From Sphingomonas bacterium (GTDB lineage Bacteria; Pseudomonadota; Alphaproteobacteria; Sphingomonadales; Sphingomonadaceae), in NCBI RefSeq assembly GCF_028289855.1, contig NZ_JAQGKZ010000055.1, positions 1-64,000 of the forward strand: a stretch of DNA of 64,000 nt, given 5' to 3'. Position numbers and translations under genes: made by a program. Of the stretch, positions 35,306-44,062 are shown piece after piece. Each line of letters opens with the position of its first letter. Within the stretch, counting starts at the first letter, position 1. A model generated the notes under the pieces. It had not been told where the DNA came from and searched no databases. It saw only the letters and a list, made by a program, of their open reading frames with translations.

Positions 35306-35955
35306 GCGGGTATATCGCCGCCTGGCGCGCGCTGCCCCGTCGCCAGTTCGCGGCGTTGACCGTGCTGGCGGTTGCGGTCGCGCTCGCCAATGTCGACCAG
35401 CCCTATCCGGCGGTCGCGCCGCTTCAGCATATTCCGACCGTCTTGCTGATCCTGGCCGCGCCGCCTTTGCTGCGGCGCTGGCCGCTGTCGAACGGGGCAG
35501 TGTGGTCGGTCGCGGCGTTCTTTTTGCTGCATACCGTTGCGGGCCGATGGACCTATTCGAACGTTCCCTACGATGCATGGGCCCATGCGCTGACCGGCCA
35601 CACGATCAACGAATTGTTCGGCGCCACGCGAAACGGTTTCGACCGCCTCGTGCATTTGAGCTTCGGCCTTCTCGCAATACGTCCGGTCGCAGAAGTGATG
35701 CGGCGTCATGCGGGCAGCGGAGTGCGAGCAAGCCTGTGGACGGCGTTCCTGTTCGTCGGCGCGGTCAGTGCGCTGTATGAAATCTTCGAATGGACGCTGA
35801 CGATGATGGTCGCGCCCGGGCTGGCCGACGACTATAACGGTCAGCAAGGCGACGTGTGGGATGCCCAGAAGGACATGGCGATCGCGATGGTCGGCGCGGC
35901 GATCGGCTGGGTGATGGAGATGTTCCGGGCCCGCCGTGGTAATACAGCACCTTGA
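35302..35955 (+). CDS. yjdF: DUF2238/YjdF-family membrane protein
   Basis: 217-aa polytopic inner-membrane protein with about six helices. The family segments RWTYSNVPYDAWAHALTGH, NGFDRLVHLSFGLL and ALYEIFEWTLT are followed by YNGQQGDVWDAQKDM, the strongly conserved DUF2238 block. The function is unknown. The GTG start at 35302 overlaps the asd stop, so the two are coupled. Confidence 0.9.
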   Translation: MSGYIAAWRALPRRQFAALTVLAVAVALANVDQPYPAVAPLQHIPTVLLILAAPPLLRRWPLSNGAVWSVAAFFLLHTVAGRWTYSNVPYDAWAHALTGHTINELFGATRNGFDRLVHLSFGLLAIRPVAEVMRRHAGSGVRASLWTAFLFVGAVSALYEIFEWTLTMMVAPGLADDYNGQQGDVWDAQKDMAIAMVGAAIGWVMEMFRARRGNTAP

Positions 35956-35975
35956 CCGCTTTGTGAGGTGACACG

Positions 35976-36626
35976 ATGGGCCTGCATGCCGACCTCTATT
36001 TCTCTTTCCGCAGCCCCTATTCGTACCTCGCGCTGCCGCGCTGGCGGGAAATCGAGCGCGACTATCACCTGACGATCGATCTCAAGCCGGTCTATCCGCT
36101 CGCGATCCGCCAGCCCGATTTCTTCGAGCGCAACCATCCGAACTGGCTGGGCTACACCATCCGCGACGTGTTCCGCGTCGCGCAGCATCAAGGTATCCCG
36201 TTTGCGCCGCCGCGTCCCGATCCGATCGTACAGAACGTCGCGACGCGCCAGATCGCCGACGACCAGCCGTATATCTACCGCCTCGTGCGAACCGGTCAGG
36301 CGGCGGCGCGGCGGGGCAGGGGGTTCGCCTATGCCGACGAAGTCGCGCAGCTGATCTGGGGCGGAACCGCCGGGTGGCATCAGGACGATCATTTGGCCGG
36401 CGCGGCGGCGCGCGCGGGGCTCGACATGGCCGAACTCGACGCCGAGGCGGAGCGCGACGCCGAAGCGATCGATCTGGAAGTCGCCGCCAATCAGGCCGCG
36501 CTGGAGGCGGCCGGGCATTGGGGTGTGCCGACTCTAGTGTTCGATGGCGAGCCGTTCTTCGGCCAGGATCGCATCGACCTCGCAATGTGGCGGATGGAGC
36601 AAGCGGGCCTGGAGAAACGAGCATGA
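35976..36626 (+). CDS. 2-hydroxychromene-2-carboxylate isomerase/DsbA-fold protein
   Basis: 216 aa. Thioredoxin-fold of the kappa-GST/HCCA isomerase group: LYFSFRSPYSYLALPRW places the catalytic Ser (FRSPYS), RPDPIVQNVATRQIADD is internal, and HWGVPTLVFDGEPFFGQDRID is the cis-Pro and glutathione-binding end. It probably uses glutathione. The substrate is unknown; no aromatic degradation genes are adjacent. It is coupled (ATGA) to a GFA-family gene, another glutathione-linked family. Confidence 0.87.
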   Translation: MGLHADLYFSFRSPYSYLALPRWREIERDYHLTIDLKPVYPLAIRQPDFFERNHPNWLGYTIRDVFRVAQHQGIPFAPPRPDPIVQNVATRQIADDQPYIYRLVRTGQAAARRGRGFAYADEVAQLIWGGTAGWHQDDHLAGAAARAGLDMAELDAEAERDAEAIDLEVAANQAALEAAGHWGVPTLVFDGEPFFGQDRIDLAMWRMEQAGLEKRA

Positions 36627-37057
36627 CTATCGAGGGCGGGTGCCGTTGCGGCGCGGTGCGCTACGAAATCGCGCAGGACGATTTACCCCCGATCTACGCT
36701 TGCCATTGCCACATCTGCCAGCGCGCGACGGGCAGCGCGTTCAGCGTGCAGGCATTGGTGCGCGAGGATCGCTTGTCGGTCACCGGGCCCATCGTCGTGC
36801 GTGAGATTACGACCGAGGATCGCGTCTCGATCCAGCGCTTCTGCGGCGAATGCTACGCGCGGGTCTACAATACGAACTCCGTGCGGCCGGGCATTGCGGT
36901 CGTTCGCGGCGGCACGCTCGACCGGTCGGAAGAACTGGCGTGCAAGGCGCATATCTTCACTGCGTACAAACAGGCTTGGGTGACTCTACCACTCGAGGTG
37001 CCGCAATGGCCCGAAGCCGCGCCGACCGACGAATTCGTCGCCGCACTGACGCGGTGA
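36623..37057 (+). CDS. GFA-family (CENP-V/GFA) zinc protein, copy 1
   Basis: 144 aa. Zinc ligands are visible: C7 and C9 in GGCRCGAVRY, C27/C29/C32 in ACHCHIC, and C74/C77 in RFCGECYARVY. The family binds zinc and is named after a glutathione-dependent formaldehyde-activating enzyme, though most members have unproven activity. It overlaps the HCCA-like gene by ATGA. A second, different GFA gene lies at 40258. Confidence 0.92.
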   Translation: MTIEGGCRCGAVRYEIAQDDLPPIYACHCHICQRATGSAFSVQALVREDRLSVTGPIVVREITTEDRVSIQRFCGECYARVYNTNSVRPGIAVVRGGTLDRSEELACKAHIFTAYKQAWVTLPLEVPQWPEAAPTDEFVAALTR

Positions 37058-37060
37058 CGC

Positions 37061-38644
37061 CTATTCGGAGTGTACGACTTCGACCTTACCCCTGGGCTTC
37101 TCGATCAGCAGGAGCAGCGGCATGACGAGCAACGTGATCCAGGCCATCAGATAAAAATCATCGATATAGGCGACCATCGCGGCCTGTTTGTTGATCATGC
37201 CGTCGACCATTCCAAAGATCGCATCCGACCCAACACCGAACTGGTCGAGCTGGCCGAGATTCATGCCCGGCAGGGTCTTTTCGGTGATGTGCTGCGCCAG
37301 GTCGGAATGGCTCTGCTGGATGTTGCGCGCCAGGAACACGGTCACCATCGAAATGCCCGCCGATTGCCCGATCGAGCGCATCAGGTTGAGGAGGCTCGAC
37401 CCGTCGGTGCGATAGCGCTGGTCGAGCGTCGCGAAGGCGATCGCGTTGAGCGGCATGAACACCAGCCCCATGCCCAGCCCCTGAATGAAGCCCGAACTGA
37501 CGACGAACCAGCTGTCGATTTGCAGCGACCATCCCGCCATCAAACGCAGCGAATATGCAAAAACGAGCAGGCCGACGGCAATCACCAGCCGCGTATCGAT
37601 CCGCCGCATCAGCATCGGGCCGATCGCCATCGTGACCAGCACGCCTACGCCGCGCGGCGCCATCATCAGACCGGTCTGGACCACCGAATAGCCGAATAAT
37701 TGCTGGAGCATCGAGGGCAGCAACGCCATCGGCGCCATCGTCGAAATCCCGATGACGATCATGAAGAACATGCCCATCACAAGGTTGCGGTTCTTGAACA
37801 AATGCCGGTCGAACAGGGGTTTCTTCGCTGTCGCCAGGTGGATGAGCGCCATCCACAGGGCACCGATAGCGACGAGCCCTTCGGTGATGATTTCCCAGCT
37901 GCAGAACCAATCCTGGTTCTGGCCGCGGTCGAGCATCAGCTGGAAGCTCGCGACCGCGAGGCCAAGGAAGATGAACCCGGTAAAGTCGAAATTACGCGCC
38001 GCCTTCGGACGGGACGGCAGCAGGAACCACAGCACGGCAAAGGTCAGCAGACCGACGGGTAAGTTGACGTAAAAACACCAGCGCCAGTTGAAATTGTCGG
38101 TCAGATAGCCGCCGATGACGGGTCCCAGAATCGGGCCGACCATCACCCCCATACCCCAGATCGACATCGCCTTGGCCTGGCCTTCGGGAGGGCTGATGTC
38201 GATCATCGCGGTTTGTGACAGCGGGCCGATGAACGCGGCGAACACACCCTGCATGATGCGGAACGCGACCATTTCGTCGAGCGAAACGGCGGTGCCGCAC
38301 AGCATCGACGCGATGATGAACCCGCCGACCGCCAGCAAGAACAGGTTGCGCGATCCGAGCCGGTCGCTGAGCCAGCCGGTCGCGGGCAGCGCGATGGCCG
38401 TGGCGATGATATAGCTGGTCAGCACCCACGTGATGGTGTCGTTCGTCGCACCCAGCGCCGTCGTCATGTGCGGCAGCGCGACATTGGCGATCGTGGTGTC
38501 GAGGATCTGCATGATCATCGCACCCATCACGCCGATCATCAGCAGTGGGCGGTTGGCCGTCACCAGCATCGACCTGCCGGGCGTCGGTCCAGCAGGCGCG
38601 GCTGCGGCCGGTCCGCCCCGCCCGGGGGCGGCAACACTAGCCAT
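37061..38644 (-). CDS. emrB: DHA2-family MFS multidrug exporter (EmrB-like)
   Basis: 527 aa with about 14 helices. Motif D1-type LDTTIANVALPHM in helix 1, motif A GWLSDRLGSRNLFL, motif C GPILGPVIGGYLTD and WRWCFYVNLPVG are diagnostic of DHA2 exporters. The N-terminus is Gly/Ala/Pro-rich. Its first 8 bases overlap emrA. It works with EmrA and an outer-membrane channel not seen here. Substrate range unknown. Confidence 0.94.
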   Translation of the reverse strand: MASVAAPGRGGPAAAAPAGPTPGRSMLVTANRPLLMIGVMGAMIMQILDTTIANVALPHMTTALGATNDTITWVLTSYIIATAIALPATGWLSDRLGSRNLFLLAVGGFIIASMLCGTAVSLDEMVAFRIMQGVFAAFIGPLSQTAMIDISPPEGQAKAMSIWGMGVMVGPILGPVIGGYLTDNFNWRWCFYVNLPVGLLTFAVLWFLLPSRPKAARNFDFTGFIFLGLAVASFQLMLDRGQNQDWFCSWEIITEGLVAIGALWMALIHLATAKKPLFDRHLFKNRNLVMGMFFMIVIGISTMAPMALLPSMLQQLFGYSVVQTGLMMAPRGVGVLVTMAIGPMLMRRIDTRLVIAVGLLVFAYSLRLMAGWSLQIDSWFVVSSGFIQGLGMGLVFMPLNAIAFATLDQRYRTDGSSLLNLMRSIGQSAGISMVTVFLARNIQQSHSDLAQHITEKTLPGMNLGQLDQFGVGSDAIFGMVDGMINKQAAMVAYIDDFYLMAWITLLVMPLLLLIEKPRGKVEVVHSE

Positions 38645-39731
38645 TGGGTTTGGTGTCGATCGACACGTCGCTCGACAGGCCCGCGATCAGCGCGCGGTCG
38701 GGCTTGCATGTAATCGCGATCCGGACTGGCACGCGCTGAGTGACTTTGACCCAGTTCCCGGTCGCGTTTTGCGCCGGCAGGATAGAAGAGGCCGAGCCCG
38801 TTTCCGCGCCGATGCTCTGCACCTGACCGCAGACCTTGAGCCCCGGATACGCGTCGAAGGTCAATTGCGCCGGCTGGCCGACGCGCATGTTGGCGAGATC
38901 GGTTTCCTTGAAATTGGCGGTGACCCACGGCGATTGCGTCACGAGGCTGAGCGCAGGAACGCCTGACGGCGTGATATTGCCGATCTGGAGGCGGCTGGTT
39001 TGGCTGATGATGCCGTCCTTCGGCGCGCGCACAACGGTGCGGCTGAGGTTGAGCACGGCCTTGTCGCGCTCCGCCATCGCCATCTGCACCGCGGCGGGCA
39101 CGCCCGACCCGACGACCCCGCTGCCGAGCTGACTCTGTGCTTTGGCTGCCGAGGCGCGCGCGGTGGCGAGCCGCGCCTTGGCGGCGGCGACCTCGTGCGC
39201 GGCGGCATCGAACGCGGCGCGCGTGGTGAAGCCCTGCTTCATCAATGCTGCCTGACGATTGTAGGTGCCGACCGCCAGCGCGATGTCGGCATTGGCGCTT
39301 TCGACATCGGCGGCGGCGCTGCCCGTATCGGTCGACAGTGTCGCGACCTGAACGCGCGCGGTGGCGAGCGCGGCATCGGCCTGTGCCAGCGCGTTCTTGT
39401 ACGGTTCCTGGTCGATCACGAACAGGATATCGCCGGCTTTGACTCGCTGGTTTTCCTTGACGTTGACCTGCACGATCCGGCCCGACACGTCGGGGCTGAT
39501 CGATATCGTGTCCTGCTGGACATAGGCGTTGTCGGTCGACACGTAGCGGCCGCCGGTCAGGTAGAAATAGCCCCCCACCAGCGCGATCAGCAGCGGGACG
39601 ATCGCCATAAGGCCAATCCGTCCCCAGCGGCGCTTCTTCGCGACAGGGGCGGGCGCCTCGACACTCTCGATGACGTTGGCTGCGGCGACGTCGGGCGTCT
39701 TGGTTGCGATTTTTGGGTCAGCATCAGCCAT
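38637..39731 (-). CDS. emrA: HlyD/EmrA-family membrane fusion protein
   Basis: 364 aa. Cytoplasmic tail, one helix (about 42-60), then the biotinyl-lipoyl-like hairpin: YVSTDNAYVQQDTISISPDV and GRIVQVNVKENQRVKAGDIL, a long helical hairpin, and the barrel part GNWVKVTQRVPVRIAI near the end, as in EmrA. It overlaps marR (8 bp, 39724-39731) and emrB, forming a tightly coupled marR-emrA-emrB operon. Confidence 0.94.
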   Translation of the reverse strand: MADADPKIATKTPDVAAANVIESVEAPAPVAKKRRWGRIGLMAIVPLLIALVGGYFYLTGGRYVSTDNAYVQQDTISISPDVSGRIVQVNVKENQRVKAGDILFVIDQEPYKNALAQADAALATARVQVATLSTDTGSAAADVESANADIALAVGTYNRQAALMKQGFTTRAAFDAAAHEVAAAKARLATARASAAKAQSQLGSGVVGSGVPAAVQMAMAERDKAVLNLSRTVVRAPKDGIISQTSRLQIGNITPSGVPALSLVTQSPWVTANFKETDLANMRVGQPAQLTFDAYPGLKVCGQVQSIGAETGSASSILPAQNATGNWVKVTQRVPVRIAITCKPDRALIAGLSSDVSIDTKPNG

Positions 39732-40176
39732 GAGCGGTCTCAGTCGTACGGGGAGCGGGAAGGGCGATCAGGTTCGCGCGGATCAGGTTGAGCGAGTCGT
39801 TCAACGCATCGCGGGCCGGCGCGTTCATGCCGACCAGCACTTGGTCGAACATTGCCTCGGCCGTCGAGCGAAGTTCGTCGAGCATCGGCTTCGACTTGTC
39901 GGTCAGGAACAGTCGCCAGGCGCGGCGATCGGCCGGGTCGCGGCGCCGTTCGACCAGGCCCGATTCCTCGAGCCGGTCGATCATGCGGCACAGAGTGATC
40001 GGCTCGACCTCCAGCAGTTCGGCAAGCGCACCCTGGTTCAGCCCCTCGTTGCGGCTGAGCATGGTGAGCGTGCGCCACTGCGCGCGGGTTGCGCCGAGTT
40101 GGCGCGCGCGCTCGTCGAAACGACGGCGCATCAACCGCGAAACGTCGCTAATCAGGAATCCGAGGGAATCGCTCAT
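39724..40176 (-). CDS. MarR-family regulator of the emrAB operon
   Basis: 150 aa winged-helix protein: RAQWRTLTMLSRNEGLNQGA, LAELLEVEPITLCRMIDRLE (recognition helix) and ERRRDPADRRAWRLFLTDK (wing). The ATG at 40174-40176 is chosen; the open upstream frame enters AT-rich operator DNA. As first gene it probably represses itself and emrAB and is released by an effluxed compound. Confidence 0.92.
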   Translation of the reverse strand: MSDSLGFLISDVSRLMRRRFDERARQLGATRAQWRTLTMLSRNEGLNQGALAELLEVEPITLCRMIDRLEESGLVERRRDPADRRAWRLFLTDKSKPMLDELRSTAEAMFDQVLVGMNAPARDALNDSLNLIRANLIALPAPRTTETAHG

Positions 40177-40184
40177 GATCCCAC

Positions 40185-40208
40185 ATATAATAAGCATACT
40201 TATATAAT
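40185..40208. promoter_or_regulatory. AT-rich imperfect palindrome, MarR operator candidate
   Basis: ATAAG-CATA-CTTAT core (40190-40203) within a 24-bp AT-rich palindrome, ten bases upstream of the marR start. It would overlap a -10 region. An AT-rich dyad in GC-rich DNA directly before a marR gene is typical of autoregulation. Confidence 0.65.
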
Positions 40209-40257
40209 CTAGTGCCTGACCGAAATTTTTTCGCAGTTGCAGCATACGAGGTTTGAA

Positions 40258-40701
40258 ATGACCGAAACGATGACCGGCGGATGCCAATGCGGCGCGGTGC
40301 GGTACGCCGCGGAAGTCGCGAATCACGACGGCTATCTATGTCATTGCAAGATGTGCCAACGCGCGACCGGTGGTGTCGCGGCGGCGTTTCACGGCTTGCC
40401 CAAGAACGCGATAAAATGGCTGCGCGAGCCCGACCGCTACCGCTCCTCGCCGATCGCGCAGCGCGGGTTCTGCGCGGCATGCGGCACCCCGCTGACGTTC
40501 GAGTTCGACGATAGCGACAGCATGGACCTGACGATCGGCAGCTTCGACGATCCGTATCGCTTCAAGCCCAAGGGCCACTTCGCCAAGGAAAGCTGGCACG
40601 AGGCGTGGCTTGACACGGCGGCGCTTCCGGCGAAGCGGACCGAGGACAATCGACGCCTCGTCGAACGATGGATGAAAGCCTGTGGCAAACTCCCCGATTG
40701 A
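40258..40701 (+). CDS. GFA-family (CENP-V/GFA) zinc protein, copy 2
   Basis: 147 aa. Zinc ligands C9 and C11 (GGCQCGAVRY), C28/C30/C33 (LCHCKMC) and C72/C75 (GFCAACGTPL). Related to but clearly different from the copy at 36623 in the second half. The ATG at 40258 is chosen; a frame opening a few codons earlier is unsupported. It overlaps the following hydrolase by 20 bp. Confidence 0.9.
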   Translation: MTETMTGGCQCGAVRYAAEVANHDGYLCHCKMCQRATGGVAAAFHGLPKNAIKWLREPDRYRSSPIAQRGFCAACGTPLTFEFDDSDSMDLTIGSFDDPYRFKPKGHFAKESWHEAWLDTAALPAKRTEDNRRLVERWMKACGKLPD

Positions 40702-41443
40702 ACCGCACTTCTTCGCCAGTTTCGACGGCGAGCGGCTGGCGTGGCGCGAGGTCGGGGAGGGCAGGGCGGTGGTCCTGATCCACGGCTTCTTCTCCGACGC
40801 GCACACCAACTGGATCCGCTACGGCCACGCCGCGACGGTCGCCGCCGCGGGTTTCCGCGTCATCATGCCAGATCTGCGCGCGCACGGATCGAGCGCCAAG
40901 CCGCACGATTCGGCAGCCTATCCGCCCGACGTGCTGATGCGCGACCAGTTCGCGCTGATCGAGCATCTCGGACTGACCGACTATGACCTCGGCGGCTATT
41001 CGCTCGGCGCGCGCACGACGATGCGGATGCTGGCGAGCGGCGCAACACCGCGGCGCGCGATCCTGTCGGGGATGGGGCTGACGGGGATCACCAGGACCGA
41101 GGGTCGCGGCAATCATTTCCGCCACATCCTGACCAATCTGGGCAGCTTCAAGCAAGGCAGCTCCGAATGGTTGGCGGAGGCGTTCCTGAAGACCACCAAG
41201 GGCGATCCGGTCGCGCTGCTCCATATCCTCGACACGTTCGTCGATACGCCGGAGCAGGAGGTGCGTGCGGTGCCGATGCCGGTGCTTGTGCTGCAGGGGT
41301 CGGACGACGGCGATAACGGTTCGGCGCGCGACCTGGCCGATGCCTTGGCGCACGCAACCTATCGCGAGATTCCGGGCGGTCATATGAGCGCGGTGCTGCG
41401 CCCCGAGCTCGGCCAGGAAATCGCGGATTATTTGACTGCTTGA
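40682..41443 (+). CDS. Alpha/beta hydrolase
   Basis: 253 aa. Oxyanion HGFFSDAHTNW, nucleophile elbow GGYSLGA, acidic residue in VLQGSDDGDNG and C-terminal catalytic His in IPGGHMSAV. Substrate unknown. The start is a GTG at 40682 inside the end of the GFA gene, which implies coupling. Confidence 0.9.
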   Translation: MANSPIEPHFFASFDGERLAWREVGEGRAVVLIHGFFSDAHTNWIRYGHAATVAAAGFRVIMPDLRAHGSSAKPHDSAAYPPDVLMRDQFALIEHLGLTDYDLGGYSLGARTTMRMLASGATPRRAILSGMGLTGITRTEGRGNHFRHILTNLGSFKQGSSEWLAEAFLKTTKGDPVALLHILDTFVDTPEQEVRAVPMPVLVLQGSDDGDNGSARDLADALAHATYREIPGGHMSAVLRPELGQEIADYLTA

Positions 41444-41497
41444 CCGGCCCCCGACCGCGCCTCATCGTCGGCGCGTCGTTTTGGGGAGTCGAGTGAC

Positions 41498-43327
41498 ATG
41501 ATCCGCACCGCCGTGGCGTCGAGCCTCGCGTTCGCCTTGGTCCTGTCGGGCGCCGTCGCCTTGGCCGGCAAGCCTGCCGCCGGAGCGCCCGCCACCGCCG
41601 CCGACGCCGACAAGTTCGTCGCCGACGCCGAAAAGACGCTCGCCGATGCCTCGATCGAGGGCAACCAGATCGGCTGGGTCAACGCGACCTATATCACCGA
41701 CGATACCGATGCGCTGGCGGCACAAGTCGGGGCGAAACTGACGTTGCTCGGGGTCAAATATGCCAGCGAGGCGGCGAAGTATCAGACGGTCGCGGGCCTC
41801 TCGCGCGACACCAAGCGCAAGCTCGATATCTTGCGCAACGGCGTGACGCTTCCCGCGCCGTCGACGCCGGGTGCAGCCGATACGCTGTCGCAGATCGCGA
41901 CCAAGCTCCAGTCGGATTACGGCAAGGGCAAGGGCACGCTCGACGGCAAGCCGATCAACGGGTCGGATATCGAAGCCGCGATGGGGACGACGCGCGATCC
42001 GGCCAAGCTGAAAGAGATGTGGACCAGCTGGAACGACAATGTCGGCGCGCCGTCGAAGGACAATTACGCGCGGATGGTGGGCATCGCCAATCAGGGCGCG
42101 ACTGAGCTGGGCTATCAGGACGTCGGATCGATGTGGCGTTCGGGATACGACATGCCACCCGAGGAATTCGCCAAGATGACCGACCGGCTGTGGAAGCAGG
42201 TCGAGCCGCTCTACCTCTCGCTCCACACCTATGTCCGCTGGAAGCTCAACGAGAAATACGGCGATTCGGTCCAAGCGAAGACCGGACCGATCCGTGCCGA
42301 TCTGCTCGGCAATATGTGGGCGCAGGAATGGGGCAACATCTACGACATCGTGGCGCCCAAGGGCGCAGGCGATATCGGATACGACACCGGGGCACTGCTT
42401 CAGGCCAAGAACTACGATGCGATTCGGATGGTGAAGGCGGCCGAGGGTTTCTATTCCTCGCTCGGCTTCGCGAAACTGCCCGACACGTTCTGGACGCGCT
42501 CGCAATTCACCAAGCCGCAGGACCGCGAAGTCGTGTGCCACGCCTCGGCTTGGGACATCGACAACAAGACCGATGTGCGCGTGAAGATGTGCATGAAGGT
42601 CAACGCCGACGATTTCGTCACCATTCATCACGAGTTGGGGCACAATTATTACCAGCGCGCGTACATGAATCAGCCGTTCCTGTACGCGAACGGCGCGAAC
42701 GACGGTTTTCATGAGGCAATCGGCGATTTCGTCGCGCTGTCGATCACGCCGAACTATCTCGTCCAGATCGGATTGCTCGACCAATCGAAGGTGCCGAGCG
42801 CTGACAAGGACACTGGCCTTCTCCTGCGCCAGGCGATGGATAAGGTCGCATTCCTGCCGTTCGGCCTGCTGGTCGACAAATGGCGCTGGGGTGTGTTTTC
42901 GGGCGCGATCAAGCCCGATGGGTATCAGGCGGCGTGGGATTCGCTCAGGCTGCAATATCAGGGGATCAAGCCGCCGGTCGCGCGCGACAACACCCGGTTC
43001 GACGCGGGGGCGAAATACCATATTCCAGCCAACACGCCGTACATGCGCTATTTTCTGGCGCGGCTGCTCCAGTTCCAATTCTATCAGGCGGCGTGCAAGC
43101 AGGCCGGGTGGACCGGGCCACTTCATCGGTGTTCCTTTTATGGAAACAAGCAAGTAGGCGCGAACCTTCAGAAGATGCTTGAACTGGGTCAGTCGAAGCC
43201 GTGGCCCGACGCGCTCGAAGCATTCACCGGCAGCCGCGAAATTTCGGGGCAGGCGCTGGTCGATTATTTCGCGCCGTTGAAGAAGTGGCTCGACGAACAG
43301 AATAAGGGGAAACCAAGCGGATGGTAA
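41498..43327 (+). CDS. M2-family peptidyl-dipeptidase (ACE-like)
   Basis: 609 aa secreted zinc peptidase. Signal peptide MIRTAVASSLAFALVLSGAV, then the M2 helical fold. Zinc site H378-E379-L-G-H382 (HHELGH) with third ligand Glu406 in FHEAIGDF. It resembles angiotensin-converting enzyme and removes C-terminal dipeptides. No membrane anchor after the catalytic domain. The SIMPL gene starts before its stop (7-nt overlap). Confidence 0.94.
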   Translation: MIRTAVASSLAFALVLSGAVALAGKPAAGAPATAADADKFVADAEKTLADASIEGNQIGWVNATYITDDTDALAAQVGAKLTLLGVKYASEAAKYQTVAGLSRDTKRKLDILRNGVTLPAPSTPGAADTLSQIATKLQSDYGKGKGTLDGKPINGSDIEAAMGTTRDPAKLKEMWTSWNDNVGAPSKDNYARMVGIANQGATELGYQDVGSMWRSGYDMPPEEFAKMTDRLWKQVEPLYLSLHTYVRWKLNEKYGDSVQAKTGPIRADLLGNMWAQEWGNIYDIVAPKGAGDIGYDTGALLQAKNYDAIRMVKAAEGFYSSLGFAKLPDTFWTRSQFTKPQDREVVCHASAWDIDNKTDVRVKMCMKVNADDFVTIHHELGHNYYQRAYMNQPFLYANGANDGFHEAIGDFVALSITPNYLVQIGLLDQSKVPSADKDTGLLLRQAMDKVAFLPFGLLVDKWRWGVFSGAIKPDGYQAAWDSLRLQYQGIKPPVARDNTRFDAGAKYHIPANTPYMRYFLARLLQFQFYQAACKQAGWTGPLHRCSFYGNKQVGANLQKMLELGQSKPWPDALEAFTGSREISGQALVDYFAPLKKWLDEQNKGKPSGW

Positions 43328-44025
43328 TGGCACCTATATGGCTGGCGCTCGCGCTGGCCGGAGCGTCGAACGCGCCGGTAACCGTGGAAGTCGTCGCGGT
43401 CGGGCATGTCGATGCGCCCGCGACCAAGTTCGTGCTGGCGATCGATCTCACCGCGAGCGGCGCTTCCGACGACAAGGCCAAGGAGGCGCTGGCCAAGAAG
43501 AAGGCAGCGTTGGTGCAACAACTCTCCGCCGCAGGCGCGACGTTGGTGCCGGAAGAGCCGGGCACGGTGAAGACCGCGCCGGTCAAATTGGAGGCTTTCG
43601 ACGTCGGGGACGACAAATCGAAGACCGAAGACGAGAAGCCGAGTGCGTCGGAAAGCTTTTCGGTGCAGGCGCCGACTCGCGCAGCGATCACCGCGGCGCA
43701 GGGCATCGTTGGCAAGACCGAGGGCGCCAGCGCCGATCAGCCGCCGCTCAGTTCGATCGGCGACACCGCGGTCGCCGCGCGCGCGGCGAAGCGCGACGCG
43801 ATCGCCAAGGCCCGGCTCGACGCCCAGAATTATGCCGATTCGCTCGGTTATTCGAGTGCGACCGTGTTGAGCGTGAGCGAGCGTGGCGATGTCGGCACGA
43901 TCTTCTCGTTCGCCACGTCGATGGCGGCGCGCGGTCCGAAAAGCATGTTCGAGCCGTCGCGCGGCGATACCGTGCCGATCGACGTCGCGGTGACGGTGAC
44001 CTTCCGCCTCGACGGGAAGAAATGA
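43321..44025 (+). CDS. SIMPL-domain (DUF541) exported protein
   Basis: 234 aa. Short hydrophobic N-terminus (MVMAPIWLALALAGASNAPV), then a SIMPL layout: VTVEVVAVGHVDAPATKFVL, a long lysine/alanine helix, AAKRDAIAKARLDAQNYADSLG and VTVTFRL at the end. Function unknown (BP26/YggE family). Overlap with the M2 peptidase gene suggests a shared periplasmic task. The in-frame Met two codons on (43327) may be the real start. Confidence 0.86.
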   Translation: MVMAPIWLALALAGASNAPVTVEVVAVGHVDAPATKFVLAIDLTASGASDDKAKEALAKKKAALVQQLSAAGATLVPEEPGTVKTAPVKLEAFDVGDDKSKTEDEKPSASESFSVQAPTRAAITAAQGIVGKTEGASADQPPLSSIGDTAVAARAAKRDAIAKARLDAQNYADSLGYSSATVLSVSERGDVGTIFSFATSMAARGPKSMFEPSRGDTVPIDVAVTVTFRLDGKK

Positions 44026-44030
44026 TGTAG

Positions 44031-44062
44031 CGGCGCCGGGCGTTGCAGCCCGGCGCCGTTTT
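44031..44062 (+). terminator. Intrinsic terminator after the SIMPL gene
   Basis: Perfect 11-bp stem CGGCGCCGGGC/GCCCGGCGCCG with a GTTGCA loop and TTTT. The T-run overlaps the stop codon of the convergent Lys/Ala/Pro-rich gene. Confidence 0.93.
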
